Of a stretch of DNA of 35,735 nucleotides, positions 15,543-23,822 are shown piece after piece (the first letter of the stretch is position 1; every line of letters starts with the position of its first letter). A model generated the notes under the pieces. It saw only the letters and a list, made by a program, of their open reading frames with translations. It did not search any database and was not told the DNA's origin. The stretch covers positions 78,802 through 114,536 of the forward strand of contig JAHDFB010000003.1 of NCBI GenBank assembly GCA_020628475.1, given 5' to 3'. The stretch comes from Saprospiraceae bacterium (lineage in GTDB: Bacteria > Bacteroidota > Bacteroidia > Chitinophagales > Saprospiraceae). The translations under genes and the position numbers were made by a program.

Positions 15543-16028
15543 TTATATAAACCGTTTGTGCCAAGAATCTTTTAACGGTTTCAGCCAGTGGTTGATAAAA
15601 TCCACTTTCTTACTGACTAAGTTGTCAAAAAATAAAGTTTCCTCATCGATTTTTCCAGATTCAAGCGCTTGCTTTAGATCATGCATGTGCAAAAACCGAA
15701 CTTCATCCTGTTTGATATAACCAAAATGCTCTCGTTCGATCATATTCTTCTGATATTTCTGACCAATTGCATTCACAAAACGGACAGAGCTATCAATGGA
15801 ACATCCGCTCGCAACTGCCTGCGTTTCATCCACAAACAAGCATAGAAATCGTCGATGAAAGATATTCCCATATGCTCTTAAAGCATGACTATGACTCACC
15901 CATTGGTTCACAAAATGACGTATTTCTGCTTTCAGCTCATCGAGTTGTTCCTCTTCAAAAAAAGAATCTGCTTGGTATATCCAGACGCGGCTTTGGTCAT
16001 CTAATGCAATCAAGTCTGTCATTACCAA
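15543..16028 (-). CDS. conserved Bacteroidota protein often mis-named 'ABC transporter ATPase'
   Basis: 161 residues. The pattern SRVWIYQADSFFEEEQLDEL, then FVNQWVSHSHALRAYGNIFH, then VASGCSIDSSVRFVNAIGQK identifies, from memory, a Bacteroidota family deposited under the name ABC transporter ATPase. It has no Walker A, Walker B or ABC signature motif, so that name is not supported here. The conserved SGCSIDSSVRF stretch may be the functional site. Its start overlaps the end of the Fe-S protein gene by 7 bp, implying translational coupling with the electron-transfer genes upstream. Confidence 0.8.
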   Translation of the reverse strand: MVMTDLIALDDQSRVWIYQADSFFEEEQLDELKAEIRHFVNQWVSHSHALRAYGNIFHRRFLCLFVDETQAVASGCSIDSSVRFVNAIGQKYQKNMIEREHFGYIKQDEVRFLHMHDLKQALESGKIDEETLFFDNLVSKKVDFINHWLKPLKDSWHKRFI

Positions 16029-16816
16029 TTATTGTTTTGAACGATCAATTCGGCGAGATCATAGACCATGACATCATCTTGTTTTTCTTTCGCTTTAATT
16101 CCATCTGAAACCATGGTCAAACAAAACGGGCAATTGGCTGCTACAATACTAGCATCGGTATCCAAGGCTTCTTCTGCTCGCTCTATGTTGATTCGCTTAT
16201 CACCGGGCTCATCCTCTTTGAACATCTGAGCACCACCAGCTCCACAACACAATCCCTTGGTCCGACAACGTTTCATTTCAACGAGATTAGCATCCAGATA
16301 TTCGAGAATTTCTCGTGGTGCTTCATACACCCCATTGACACGACCTAAATAGCAAGAATCGTGATAGGTTATTTTCTTACCGGCAAATTTTCCGCCTTCT
16401 ACGGTAATTTTATTGGAAGCCAACAATTCATTCAACAATTGCGTATGATGAATCACCTCATACTGTCCACCAAGTGCAGGATACTCATTCTTGAGAGTAT
16501 TGAAGCAATGTGGACAGGCGGTCACGACTCGCTTCACCTCGTAACTATTGAGTGTTTCAATATTTTGAAGTGCTAACATCTGAAAAACGAATTCATTTCC
16601 AGCTCTCCTTGCGGGATCACCGGTACATGATTCTTCCGTTCCCAAGATGGCAAAGGAAATACCCGCATGATGCATGATTTTGCTAAATGCCTTGGTTACT
16701 TTTTGTGCTCTGGCGTCGAAAGATCCGGCACAACCCACCCAAAATAAGTAATCCACTTTTTCTCCTGCCGCGTGTACTTCAGACAGGGTTTTAATTTTAA
16801 TCGTTTCTTCGCTCAT
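16022..16816 (-). CDS. HdrB/LutA-like CCG-domain Fe-S protein
   Basis: 264 residues with two Cys-rich modules of the CCG family (heterodisulfide reductase B, LutA, GlcF). Module one has VGCAGSFD, ESCTGDPARRAG and ACPHCFNTLK. Module two has DSCYLGRVNG, GLCCGAGGAQMF and NCPFC. Such subunits bind a [4Fe-4S] cluster and pass electrons between a flavoprotein or membrane partner and quinone or disulfide substrates. The companion membrane ferredoxin subunit is encoded upstream at 17842-19230, separated by a DUF1028 gene. The gene follows that one with no gap. Substrate unknown; a link to beta-oxidation electron flow is possible. Confidence 0.9.
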   Translation of the reverse strand: MSEETIKIKTLSEVHAAGEKVDYLFWVGCAGSFDARAQKVTKAFSKIMHHAGISFAILGTEESCTGDPARRAGNEFVFQMLALQNIETLNSYEVKRVVTACPHCFNTLKNEYPALGGQYEVIHHTQLLNELLASNKITVEGGKFAGKKITYHDSCYLGRVNGVYEAPREILEYLDANLVEMKRCRTKGLCCGAGGAQMFKEDEPGDKRINIERAEEALDTDASIVAANCPFCLTMVSDGIKAKEKQDDVMVYDLAELIVQNNNW

Positions 16817-17830
16817 TTATTTATTAATTACAATAAATCCACTTTGTTTGATAACCATTCCATCTTCTTTCAAGGAATAATAATATTGCCCACTTGGGAC
16901 TTTAGATCGTACAATATTTGTGGTTGTACTCTTATCCTTTATTGGAATAATTTGAGTGATTTTACCAGCTACATCTCGAATGACAACTTCTGTCTTTTTT
17001 GATGCATTGTAACGACTATATTCAATGGTGAAACTGTCTACTACAGGATTCGGAAAAATTCGGAATTCTTCCTCCGAAGGAAGATCATCATTATTATTAA
17101 TCAATGTCCAGGCATCGAACATCGCTTGAAGGCTATCAATAGGTTCAGCTCCAAACGGGGTCTCTCCTACTACTAGATCAATATGGAAGTTACCTTCCGT
17201 ATCATCTGGTCTTGCCACTCGTAAAAAGGCCGACCTCGAGGATACTCCTTCCTGCAGGCATCTTGAATCTGCTCCCGGAACGTTTGCCGCTTGCATCGCC
17301 GCCATTAACTTTTCTGCCAAACTACCTTCCGTATTTAAAAAACTGGCTTCCATATCATTGACAATATCTTCCGACAGTAAGATGTTTCCTTGTACCGAGT
17401 AGTTAACACCAGATTTATGTAACTTGACATCAAAACATTGATCTCCGGTAAATCCAGCGGCAGAAGGTTGCCCTTCCGTATCGAATAGTGCCACTCCATA
17501 TTGACGAGTTTCCGGCGTATTCGTCACATCATTACTCTCCAACCAAGCAATAATTTCAGTAGCATTTAATCCTTCATTCATTTTGATGGTCGCATTATTT
17601 TGGTTGGTTTGATTCCAAAATGATTGTGTATTGATCGCTCCTAGTCCTGGTACGATTTCACTAATAATCAGCGCACCATTAGCAATATCATTATTATCTA
17701 GACAGGTCGCTCCAGCCGATCCTACCTCTCCCGTTGATTCATCCACGGCCACAATAGAGAAAGTATCTTGTGCTATAAGGAATAATCCAAAAAATAAGAA
17801 AACGGAGGATATGATTAATTTTAATCGCAT
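16817..17830 (-). CDS. DUF1028-domain secreted protein with type IX secretion sorting tail
   Basis: 337 residues. A signal peptide (cleavage near FLIAQ) is followed by a DUF1028 domain (~20-245): DTFSIVAVDESTGEVGSAGA, LGAINTQSFWNQ, NYSVQGNILL, NFHIDLVVGE. DUF1028 belongs, as I recall, to the Ntn-hydrolase-like group. The last ~80 residues are a type-A T9SS C-terminal domain: FRIFPNPVVDSFTIEYS opens it and SGQYYYSLKEDG-VIKQSGFIV closes it, so the protein is exported and probably anchored on the cell surface. It sits without gaps between two halves of an Fe-S electron-transfer pair, an odd place for a surface protein. Confidence 0.9.
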   Translation of the reverse strand: MRLKLIISSVFLFFGLFLIAQDTFSIVAVDESTGEVGSAGATCLDNNDIANGALIISEIVPGLGAINTQSFWNQTNQNNATIKMNEGLNATEIIAWLESNDVTNTPETRQYGVALFDTEGQPSAAGFTGDQCFDVKLHKSGVNYSVQGNILLSEDIVNDMEASFLNTEGSLAEKLMAAMQAANVPGADSRCLQEGVSSRSAFLRVARPDDTEGNFHIDLVVGETPFGAEPIDSLQAMFDAWTLINNNDDLPSEEEFRIFPNPVVDSFTIEYSRYNASKKTEVVIRDVAGKITQIIPIKDKSTTTNIVRSKVPSGQYYYSLKEDGMVIKQSGFIVINK

Positions 17831-17841
17831 GATCAGATTAT

Positions 17842-19230
17842 TTATTCAGTTAATTGTTTGGTCCAAGCATCCCGATCATCTGGAATAGCCCATACTGAAC
17901 CACTATTTTCCATACTATTAAACATTGGGGTCCAATCAGCAGGACCTGCACTTTCTGAGAGTATTTCATAACGTCTCAACTTCAATATTGGTTCAAGCGG
18001 ATTGATCATAACTGGACAAGCCTCTACACAGGCATTACAAGTGGTACAGGCATGTATTTCTTCTCTAGAAATATAATCAAATAAGGACTTTTGATCATCA
18101 TAATTTGATGGATCCAATCGCTGAGCTGTTTTCCGTTTGTCTTCGGCTATAAAATGGTCGTATTGGCTATCGATATTATTAGCCACTTCTTCTACACGAT
18201 CTCGAATATCCATTAATACCTTTCTAGGCGATAATTTTTTACCTGTCAGATTGGCTGGACAATTATCGGTACAACGGCCGCATTCTGTACAAGAATAGGC
18301 GTCCATGATATTCTTCCAACTGAGGTCAAATATATCTTTGGCTCCAAATTCAGGAAAATCATCGGTCATTTCCATCTCTGCTGCACCTTCAACAAGTAAT
18401 CCCATCATAGATTTGACCTCGTTCATAATTTCTGGCATATTGTCCATCTCACCTCGAGGCTGAAGCTTCGAGAAAAATACATTTGGAAACGCGAGAAATA
18501 TGTGCAAATGTTTCGATTTAGGTAGGTAATTGATAAACAAGAACACGGTAATTAAATGCAACCACCACCCGGTTCTCTCGACCAATACTAAAGCCTCTCT
18601 AGGCCATGCATCCAATAATAGTGGTCCAAGAAATCCACTGATCGCGAAAGACCCGGTCTTATGGTAATGTGCAGGATCCACATCTTGTAATACAATATCT
18701 GCGCTATTCATTAAAAAAATACCTGTTACCAATGCTAGTTCGCCCAATAGTATCAGGTTCGCATCTAATTTTGGCCATCCATTCATTTCTGTTTTTTGAA
18801 ATCTTGAAATGGGTTTGCCCATCAATGGTAAAAGATTCCTTCTAGCTAAAAATATAATGGTGGCAATCAATGCCAACACCGATAGAATTTCAATGAATGA
18901 GATAATAAAGGTGTAAAAACCACCTAAATAAGGAGCGAAAATACGGTGGTGTCCAGTAAATCCGTCAACAAATATCTCGATCAACTCTATTTGAGTAATA
19001 ACGAAAGCGAAATAGATAAAAAAATGGAGTACCGCTGGCAGTAATCTTTTGAACATTTTCTTCTGTCCAAAAGCGACTAACAGCACATTTTTCCATCGTT
19101 GCCCTTCACTACCTTCGATTTTTTCTTCTTTACCAAAATGAATATTTCTGTACAATCGTCGGTATTGTCTAGCAGCTATAGAGAAACAGACAATAAAAAC
19201 GATAATGAAGGCTATTTGATTAAGACTCAT
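17842..19230 (-). CDS. membrane Fe-S oxidoreductase, HdrD/DsrK-like ferredoxin-type subunit
   Basis: 462 residues from the ATG at 19230, chosen because it begins a transmembrane helix directly (MSLNQIAFIIVFIVCFSIAA). There are about five or six membrane helices up to residue ~240, with His residues suited to heme or quinone sites (HH at ~94-95). A soluble domain follows with two ferredoxin-type clusters: C314-x2-C-x2-C-x3-C (CTECGRCTDNCP) and C395-x2-C-x2-C-x3-C (CTTCNACVEACP). Together with the CCG protein at 16022-16816 it would form a quinone-linked electron-transfer complex. A DUF1028 gene lies between the two. Confidence 0.9.
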   Translation of the reverse strand: MSLNQIAFIIVFIVCFSIAARQYRRLYRNIHFGKEEKIEGSEGQRWKNVLLVAFGQKKMFKRLLPAVLHFFIYFAFVITQIELIEIFVDGFTGHHRIFAPYLGGFYTFIISFIEILSVLALIATIIFLARRNLLPLMGKPISRFQKTEMNGWPKLDANLILLGELALVTGIFLMNSADIVLQDVDPAHYHKTGSFAISGFLGPLLLDAWPREALVLVERTGWWLHLITVFLFINYLPKSKHLHIFLAFPNVFFSKLQPRGEMDNMPEIMNEVKSMMGLLVEGAAEMEMTDDFPEFGAKDIFDLSWKNIMDAYSCTECGRCTDNCPANLTGKKLSPRKVLMDIRDRVEEVANNIDSQYDHFIAEDKRKTAQRLDPSNYDDQKSLFDYISREEIHACTTCNACVEACPVMINPLEPILKLRRYEILSESAGPADWTPMFNSMENSGSVWAIPDDRDAWTKQLTE

Positions 19231-19378
19231 TTGAAAATGAAATGTATTTTTGTAAAAAATATCTTGTTTGCGTAATATTACAAATTTTTGACTCAAAGTC
19301 AAAAAACGTAGGTTTTACAATTAAAACTAGAATAAAATCTAATAATCCTACTAATCTGATTCATTAAAAATTTCATTC

Positions 19379-19873
19379 ATGTTAATTCTCGACCAGGAAC
19401 AAATCAAACAGAAAACCAAAAGATTAGCAATCGAAATTTTAGAACACAACTATGGTGAACCCGTCATCTTTCTAGCAGGAATAAATAACAACGGTTTAAA
19501 TTTTGCTAAAAGTCTAGGATTGTACGCTAAACGCAATACGGATATCGACATTCAATATTTAAATATAAAGGTCAATGCCGCCAATCCACTGGCCGATAAA
19601 GTAGACATTAACATTGAAGAAGATGCCTTGAAAGACAAGGTCGTTATTTTGGTCGATGATGTCGCGAATACTGGTCGTACACTTTTCTATGGTTTTAAAC
19701 CATTGTTGGAAACTTTGGCAAAAAAAGTAGAAATAGCCGTATTGGTAGACCGAAAACATAAAAACTTCCCTATTAGCCCAAAATATGTCGGTTTGACTCT
19801 AGCCACCACCATGGGCGAAAACATTATTGTCAAATTAAAGGGCGTAGACGAAAAAAGTGTGCACCTAGAATAG
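19379..19873 (+). CDS. phosphoribosyltransferase family protein (PyrR-like)
   Basis: 164 residues with the PRPP-binding signature VVILVDDVANTGRTL (~residues 84-98), preceded by a hydrophobic strand and a helix. The flexible-loop region (YLNIKVNAANPLADKVDI) and the final strands fit type I phosphoribosyltransferases of the PyrR/Hpt/Upp group. It is most like PyrR, which regulates pyrimidine synthesis and has uracil phosphoribosyltransferase activity. No pyr genes or attenuator are seen nearby, so the specific substrate is uncertain. It is divergent from the Fe-S operon and convergent with the exonuclease gene. Confidence 0.85.
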   Translation: MLILDQEQIKQKTKRLAIEILEHNYGEPVIFLAGINNNGLNFAKSLGLYAKRNTDIDIQYLNIKVNAANPLADKVDINIEEDALKDKVVILVDDVANTGRTLFYGFKPLLETLAKKVEIAVLVDRKHKNFPISPKYVGLTLATTMGENIIVKLKGVDEKSVHLE

Positions 19874-19885
19874 TATTCTTGGCCA

Positions 19886-20428
19886 TTAATAGCGCCACAT
19901 ATCTATATATTTCTGAAAAATTTTAGCCGTATTTTCAGCATCTGCGATGGCGCGGTGATGTATTCCAGTAAATTCAAAGCCCTCTTTTTTAATCACTGAT
20001 TTTAAGCCAGTTTTCTTCGTGGCATTGATGAGCGAATGATATTGTTGTTTGATATTAATATTCTTATCCAACCAATCATCGTCCATTTTGTGAATCTTAC
20101 AATCGCTTTTCAGGAGTTTAATATCAGAATCTCCCCAAGCGCATAATAGATAGTCTTCATCCCAAATGTCAATCCAATCTTGAAATTGTTGGGCTACCTT
20201 ATTGAACTTATCCGCTTTATTCACGTCTTCCTGACTAATGCTTGTCAACTTTTTACAGAAATGCGATAAATACGGATTGACATGCGGCTTGACAAATTTG
20301 TTGAATTTAGAAACAATTTCACCATATCGATTGACTTTGACGGCGCCTATTTCTATCACCTCATTCACTCCTCCCGGTGGCCTCCCCATCCAACAGGTTG
20401 CCTCTAAATCATAGACTATAAAATTCAA
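19886..20428 (-). CDS. DEDDh 3'-5' exonuclease (ERI-1/KapD-like)
   Basis: 180 residues. The exonuclease motifs are present: D7 and E9 in YDLEATCW (Exo I); D100 or D102 in WGDSDIKLL (Exo II); and H158 with D163 in HHRAIADA (Exo III, the DEDDh type). The PPGGVNEVIEIGAVKV sequence after motif I is typical of ERI-1/KapD-like enzymes, which trim RNA 3' ends or small DNAs. The start overlaps the acyltransferase stop by 4 bp (same strand), so it is translated after it. Substrate in this organism unknown; RNA is likely from family. Confidence 0.9.
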   Translation of the reverse strand: MNFIVYDLEATCWMGRPPGGVNEVIEIGAVKVNRYGEIVSKFNKFVKPHVNPYLSHFCKKLTSISQEDVNKADKFNKVAQQFQDWIDIWDEDYLLCAWGDSDIKLLKSDCKIHKMDDDWLDKNINIKQQYHSLINATKKTGLKSVIKKEGFEFTGIHHRAIADAENTAKIFQKYIDMWRY

Positions 20429-22113
20429 ACTTTGTGTTTTTCAGTTTCTTTAATAAAAGAATGCACCTTTCTATTTAACTCGTAATGCTCCAAACGGTTG
20501 TGGTAATAATAGAGTAATTTCAGATCGTCCGATTCTATTTCACGAGCTTCATTGATGCGGACCGGTTTTTTCAAGTGATAAACCCCCATATTACTGATAC
20601 CGAGTTCTATCAATGATTCGGCATCTCCTTTGATGATATTCGTTATATTAAGTCGGCCTTGATCAGCTAATTGTTGTAGGATAATCTGTGTCGCCTTAAT
20701 CCGCTCTCTAAATTCGTCGTAGGATACTGTTAATGTTTCACTGTCTTTGGTTACGACGCTAAATATACTTTCATTGGGAAATCGACTTCTGATCATATCA
20801 AAGAAGGTATATGCTACAACATGCGAAGAAAGAACCGTATTGTAGGTTTTATATGATTTGACGATTTGATCTGCCAAAATTTTGGTGTACACCTTTTCCC
20901 GTTGAATATTCGTCCCTATTTCTTGATCAAGGGTAAAATAATCCTTCATTTGGACTTCTCGATTTTTAGAATCATACGATCTCCCTTGTTCATCTACTTT
21001 ATTTCCAACCACGTCCATCGGTTCTCCCAGTGTCAAATAGATTTCACTTCCTTGTGAGAAAAGATCCCATAGGAACTTGATAATCTTTGTATAACTCTGT
21101 GCAGCGTCTTTACTGCTCAGGTATTGCTCTTGCCCTACCTTTCTCAGATGTTGTTCGATCAAATATTTACCTTCTAACACAAAATGATAGCTGATGATGA
21201 GCGGCACCACAAATATTTTCTCTTGATTTCCCTGTTCGAGTCTTGATCGCTGTGACTCCACAACCGTCCCCAGTAATCCCAATTTGAGTCCTTGTTCTAA
21301 TTCACCACTTCGCGAACGTGTACCTCCTGGAAAAAACAAGGTATTCACACCTCTCGTAATACTGTTGTAGGACATTTTTTTCAGCGTTTCGAGATAGATT
21401 GGATTTTTCTTACGTCGATCCACCTTGTAAGCACCCAGTCTGTTGATAAAGTATGCTACCAATTCCAGATCATACAAATTCAAACCGGCTCCATAATTGA
21501 AAGCAGGCATTCCCATAATCACATCGATTGCATATCCTATCAAAATAGAATCCAAATTACTGAAATGCGTGGGAACAATAACGATGGTGCCTTCTTTCGC
21601 TAGACTCCGTACTTTTTCAATTGGGCCTCGCACTAAGAGGCGTTCGTATAATTGATGTTGCGATCCCCAAAGTCTCCTGTGATTTTTTCCTGCAGCACTA
21701 TTTAATAATCGTCTGAATACAGAAGACAATAATTTGCGCGCATACTTGAAGGTTTTGATTTTAAAATTCCCGACGATTTCCTCCGCATAACGATTGGAAA
21801 TCTTCAACAGTAAATCCAGTAATGCTTGTTTATCCACATCCGCCTTTAATTTACGTTGAAGATCGGATCGTAAGGTTTTCCAATACTTAACCTCGTTTCT
21901 TGGATCGACTTTCCATGGATTTTCTTTACATCTTTTTATTTCTAGAAAAATGGTTTTGGAAAGGATATCCTCGAGTTCCTTGAAGGATTTATCCTTATAT
22001 ACTTCCATGACCGAATCCGTAATTTCACGAACAAATTTTTCACGATCTTGACTCAATTTATAAATAGGCCAAGCTGAAATATCAGGTATAATATGTGGAT
22101 ATAGGGCTGACAT
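20425..22113 (-). CDS. PlsB-like glycerol-3-phosphate/1-acyl-glycerol-3-phosphate acyltransferase
   Basis: 562 residues from the ATG at 22113, chosen because the 29 residues before it are Cys/Phe/Arg-rich and would not be conserved. The acyltransferase motifs are intact: block I HFSNLD (H183, D188), block II-like GAYKVDRRKK, block III FFPGGTRSRSGEL and block IV VVPLIISYHF. These enzymes add a fatty acyl chain to glycerol phosphate in membrane lipid synthesis. The size is intermediate between PlsC (~250) and PlsB (~800), and the long extra regions suggest the PlsB-type or DHAP-acyltransferase-like group. Overlaps the exonuclease gene by 4 bp. Confidence 0.88.
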   Translation of the reverse strand: MSALYPHIIPDISAWPIYKLSQDREKFVREITDSVMEVYKDKSFKELEDILSKTIFLEIKRCKENPWKVDPRNEVKYWKTLRSDLQRKLKADVDKQALLDLLLKISNRYAEEIVGNFKIKTFKYARKLLSSVFRRLLNSAAGKNHRRLWGSQHQLYERLLVRGPIEKVRSLAKEGTIVIVPTHFSNLDSILIGYAIDVIMGMPAFNYGAGLNLYDLELVAYFINRLGAYKVDRRKKNPIYLETLKKMSYNSITRGVNTLFFPGGTRSRSGELEQGLKLGLLGTVVESQRSRLEQGNQEKIFVVPLIISYHFVLEGKYLIEQHLRKVGQEQYLSSKDAAQSYTKIIKFLWDLFSQGSEIYLTLGEPMDVVGNKVDEQGRSYDSKNREVQMKDYFTLDQEIGTNIQREKVYTKILADQIVKSYKTYNTVLSSHVVAYTFFDMIRSRFPNESIFSVVTKDSETLTVSYDEFRERIKATQIILQQLADQGRLNITNIIKGDAESLIELGISNMGVYHLKKPVRINEAREIESDDLKLLYYYHNRLEHYELNRKVHSFIKETEKHKV

Positions 22114-22190
22114 AGCTAACTCCGCAAATGTAAAAAAATAGATGAATCTACAGTGTCTCGAAGTTAAAAAGCCCCGTTTCCTAAAACACA

Positions 22191-22221
22191 AAAGGCCCAT
22201 TCTATGTAAGAATGGACCTTT
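22191..22221 (-). terminator. intrinsic terminator after the OmpA-family gene
   Basis: AAAGG-C-CCATTCT (22191-22203) pairs with AGAATGG-A-CCTTT (22209-22221): 12 pairs with one mismatch and a five-base loop. On the minus strand a T-rich run follows. It lies 43 bases after the stop of the gene at 22264. Confidence 0.75.
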
Positions 22222-22263
22222 AATTATTTTAAAGCTTCGAAGAGCGCTCCTTCTTTATCTAAT

Positions 22264-23691
22264 TTAATAAAAGCTCACCTCAACACGTCTATTCATTGCT
22301 TTTCCTTCTACCGTATCATTCGATGCAATTGGTCTGGTTTCACCGTAGCCTACAGCTAGAATTCTATTCGCTTTTATACCTTTACCAACAAAGTATTTTT
22401 TTACCTGATTGGCTCTTCTTTCCGATAATTCTTGGTTTACAAGTTCATTACCTCGAGCGTCGGTATGTCCTTCAACCACTACTTTTTTATCCGGACAAGC
22501 CAATAAAATCTCTGCTACCGCATTTAATTTCGCCTTATCTTCTCCAGAAAGATCGGCAAATGATGTTTGGAAATTAACCACTTTAGATCCAAAATTTGCT
22601 AAACAATTCACATCGGATGTAACCGTATTTTCTGGGCATCCAGAAGGTGTTTTTGCATATAAGTTAGGACAAGCATCTAAACGGTCTACAATGCCATCTT
22701 TATCAGAATCCAAGGTTTTTAACGCTGCTTTTTCTGCTTCCAATTTCTCGATAGCTGCTTTCTCAGCCGCTAATTTTTCAGCCAAGGCTGCTTTTTCCGC
22801 TTCTAACTTTGCTATTTCTTCTTTTTCTTTAGCAATCTTTTCTGCTTGCATTTTCTGTCGGTCCATTTCAGCTCTTTTCGCTGCCATATCTGGATCGCCT
22901 GTTTCCGTCCCGGATGATCCTGCTTCTGGTTGTTTCTTAACAGCTGGAGCTTTAGACGCTGAAGGCCTCGACGTGTTCCATCCTCCTCTATTCGAGCTAG
23001 ATTGTCCAAGTGCATAATTTACTGTCAAAGCGGCCGTACCAAAATAATCATTGTGTGCCGTACTTCCCGTAACAGATACACCATCTAAATAATCCGATAC
23101 ACCGAGTCTCCAACCTAATTCGGCACCAATTGTTACTAGATCACTTACTCTGTAATTTGCTCCAATTGATAATGGAACCGACATAATCAGAGTTCTAAGA
23201 TTATCTTGATCTTCTTGAATCAATGCCTGCATCTCAGCTGATTTATTGTCAAAATCAAAAAACGTTTTTGGTGTATTTAATCCCAATCCTAATCCAGCAG
23301 AAATGAACGGAGAAAATTTCTTTTCCTTCCATGGTTCTAGATCCAACCGTGCTGTTAATTCATGAAAATTATTCTTAAAATCAAATCCTCTTTGTGGGTG
23401 TCCAGTCAACACATCAAAAATCTTATCATCTCCCGTAAATCGAGCAAATTGATAGGCGATACGTCCATTAAAATTTGAAGAAAGTTCTTTTTTGAATTGA
23501 GCTCCGAAAGAAATTCCGGCAGAATTTATAATCGATTGTCCAGGTTCCTCGAAACAGTGTAAATCACCTTCGTAAGAACTTAATCCAATGTTAAATCCAA
23601 CACTATTCTGAGCAACAGAAATACTTGAAAAGCCAAGTACTACTAAGCAAATCATAAGGAAATTAATACTTTTGTTTTTCATTATTTTCAT
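22264..23691 (-). CDS. OmpA-family outer-membrane protein with N-terminal barrel and coiled-coil linker
   Basis: 475 residues. A signal peptide (cleavage near SVAQ) is followed by an N-terminal beta-barrel-like domain (~28-235). Residues ~262-335 form a strongly helical Ala/Glu/Lys coiled coil. A thrombospondin type 3 calcium-binding repeat follows (DSDKDGIVDRLDACPNLY). The C-terminal OmpA peptidoglycan-binding domain has VEGHTDARGNELVNQELSE, RRANQVKKYFV and MNRRVEVSFY. The protein anchors the outer membrane to the wall. An in-frame ATG three codons downstream (23682) may be the true start. Its promoter (-7 TATCTTTG) lies at 23715-23722, among a cluster of dyads. Confidence 0.9.
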   Translation of the reverse strand: MKIMKNKSINFLMICLVVLGFSSISVAQNSVGFNIGLSSYEGDLHCFEEPGQSIINSAGISFGAQFKKELSSNFNGRIAYQFARFTGDDKIFDVLTGHPQRGFDFKNNFHELTARLDLEPWKEKKFSPFISAGLGLGLNTPKTFFDFDNKSAEMQALIQEDQDNLRTLIMSVPLSIGANYRVSDLVTIGAELGWRLGVSDYLDGVSVTGSTAHNDYFGTAALTVNYALGQSSSNRGGWNTSRPSASKAPAVKKQPEAGSSGTETGDPDMAAKRAEMDRQKMQAEKIAKEKEEIAKLEAEKAALAEKLAAEKAAIEKLEAEKAALKTLDSDKDGIVDRLDACPNLYAKTPSGCPENTVTSDVNCLANFGSKVVNFQTSFADLSGEDKAKLNAVAEILLACPDKKVVVEGHTDARGNELVNQELSERRANQVKKYFVGKGIKANRILAVGYGETRPIASNDTVEGKAMNRRVEVSFY

Positions 23692-23714
23692 TTTATTTTC
23701 TTTAAAAGAAGACG

Positions 23715-23722
23715 CAAAGATA
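23715..23722 (-). promoter_or_regulatory. -7 promoter element of the OmpA-family gene
   Basis: CAAAGATA on the plus strand reads TATCTTTG on the minus strand, an exact TAnnTTTG. It lies 23 bases before the ATG at 23691. The region where a -33 element would sit is occupied by exact dyads (23719-23772). Confidence 0.45.
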
Positions 23723-23822
23723 TATTAATATCTACACATATATGTAGATGCTATGAAGCATCAAAATGCTTCCTTGAATTGAATCTTTTTGTTTTTCGAA
23801 ATATATTTTTAGAACGCTCCCA

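Noticed and set aside
15543..16028. ABC transporter ATPase
   Set aside because: No Walker A, Walker B or ABC signature motif is present in the 161 residues.
19303..19378. Pyr-type attenuator before the phosphoribosyltransferase gene
   Set aside because: No terminator or antiterminator hairpin can be drawn in the 76-base gap; it is just AT-rich with possible promoters.
22409..23017. 202-residue plus-strand frame opposite the OmpA-family gene
   Set aside because: It is the antisense of the Ala/Glu/Lys coiled coil, giving a low-complexity Ser/Ala/Phe peptide; the minus-strand gene has full domain support.
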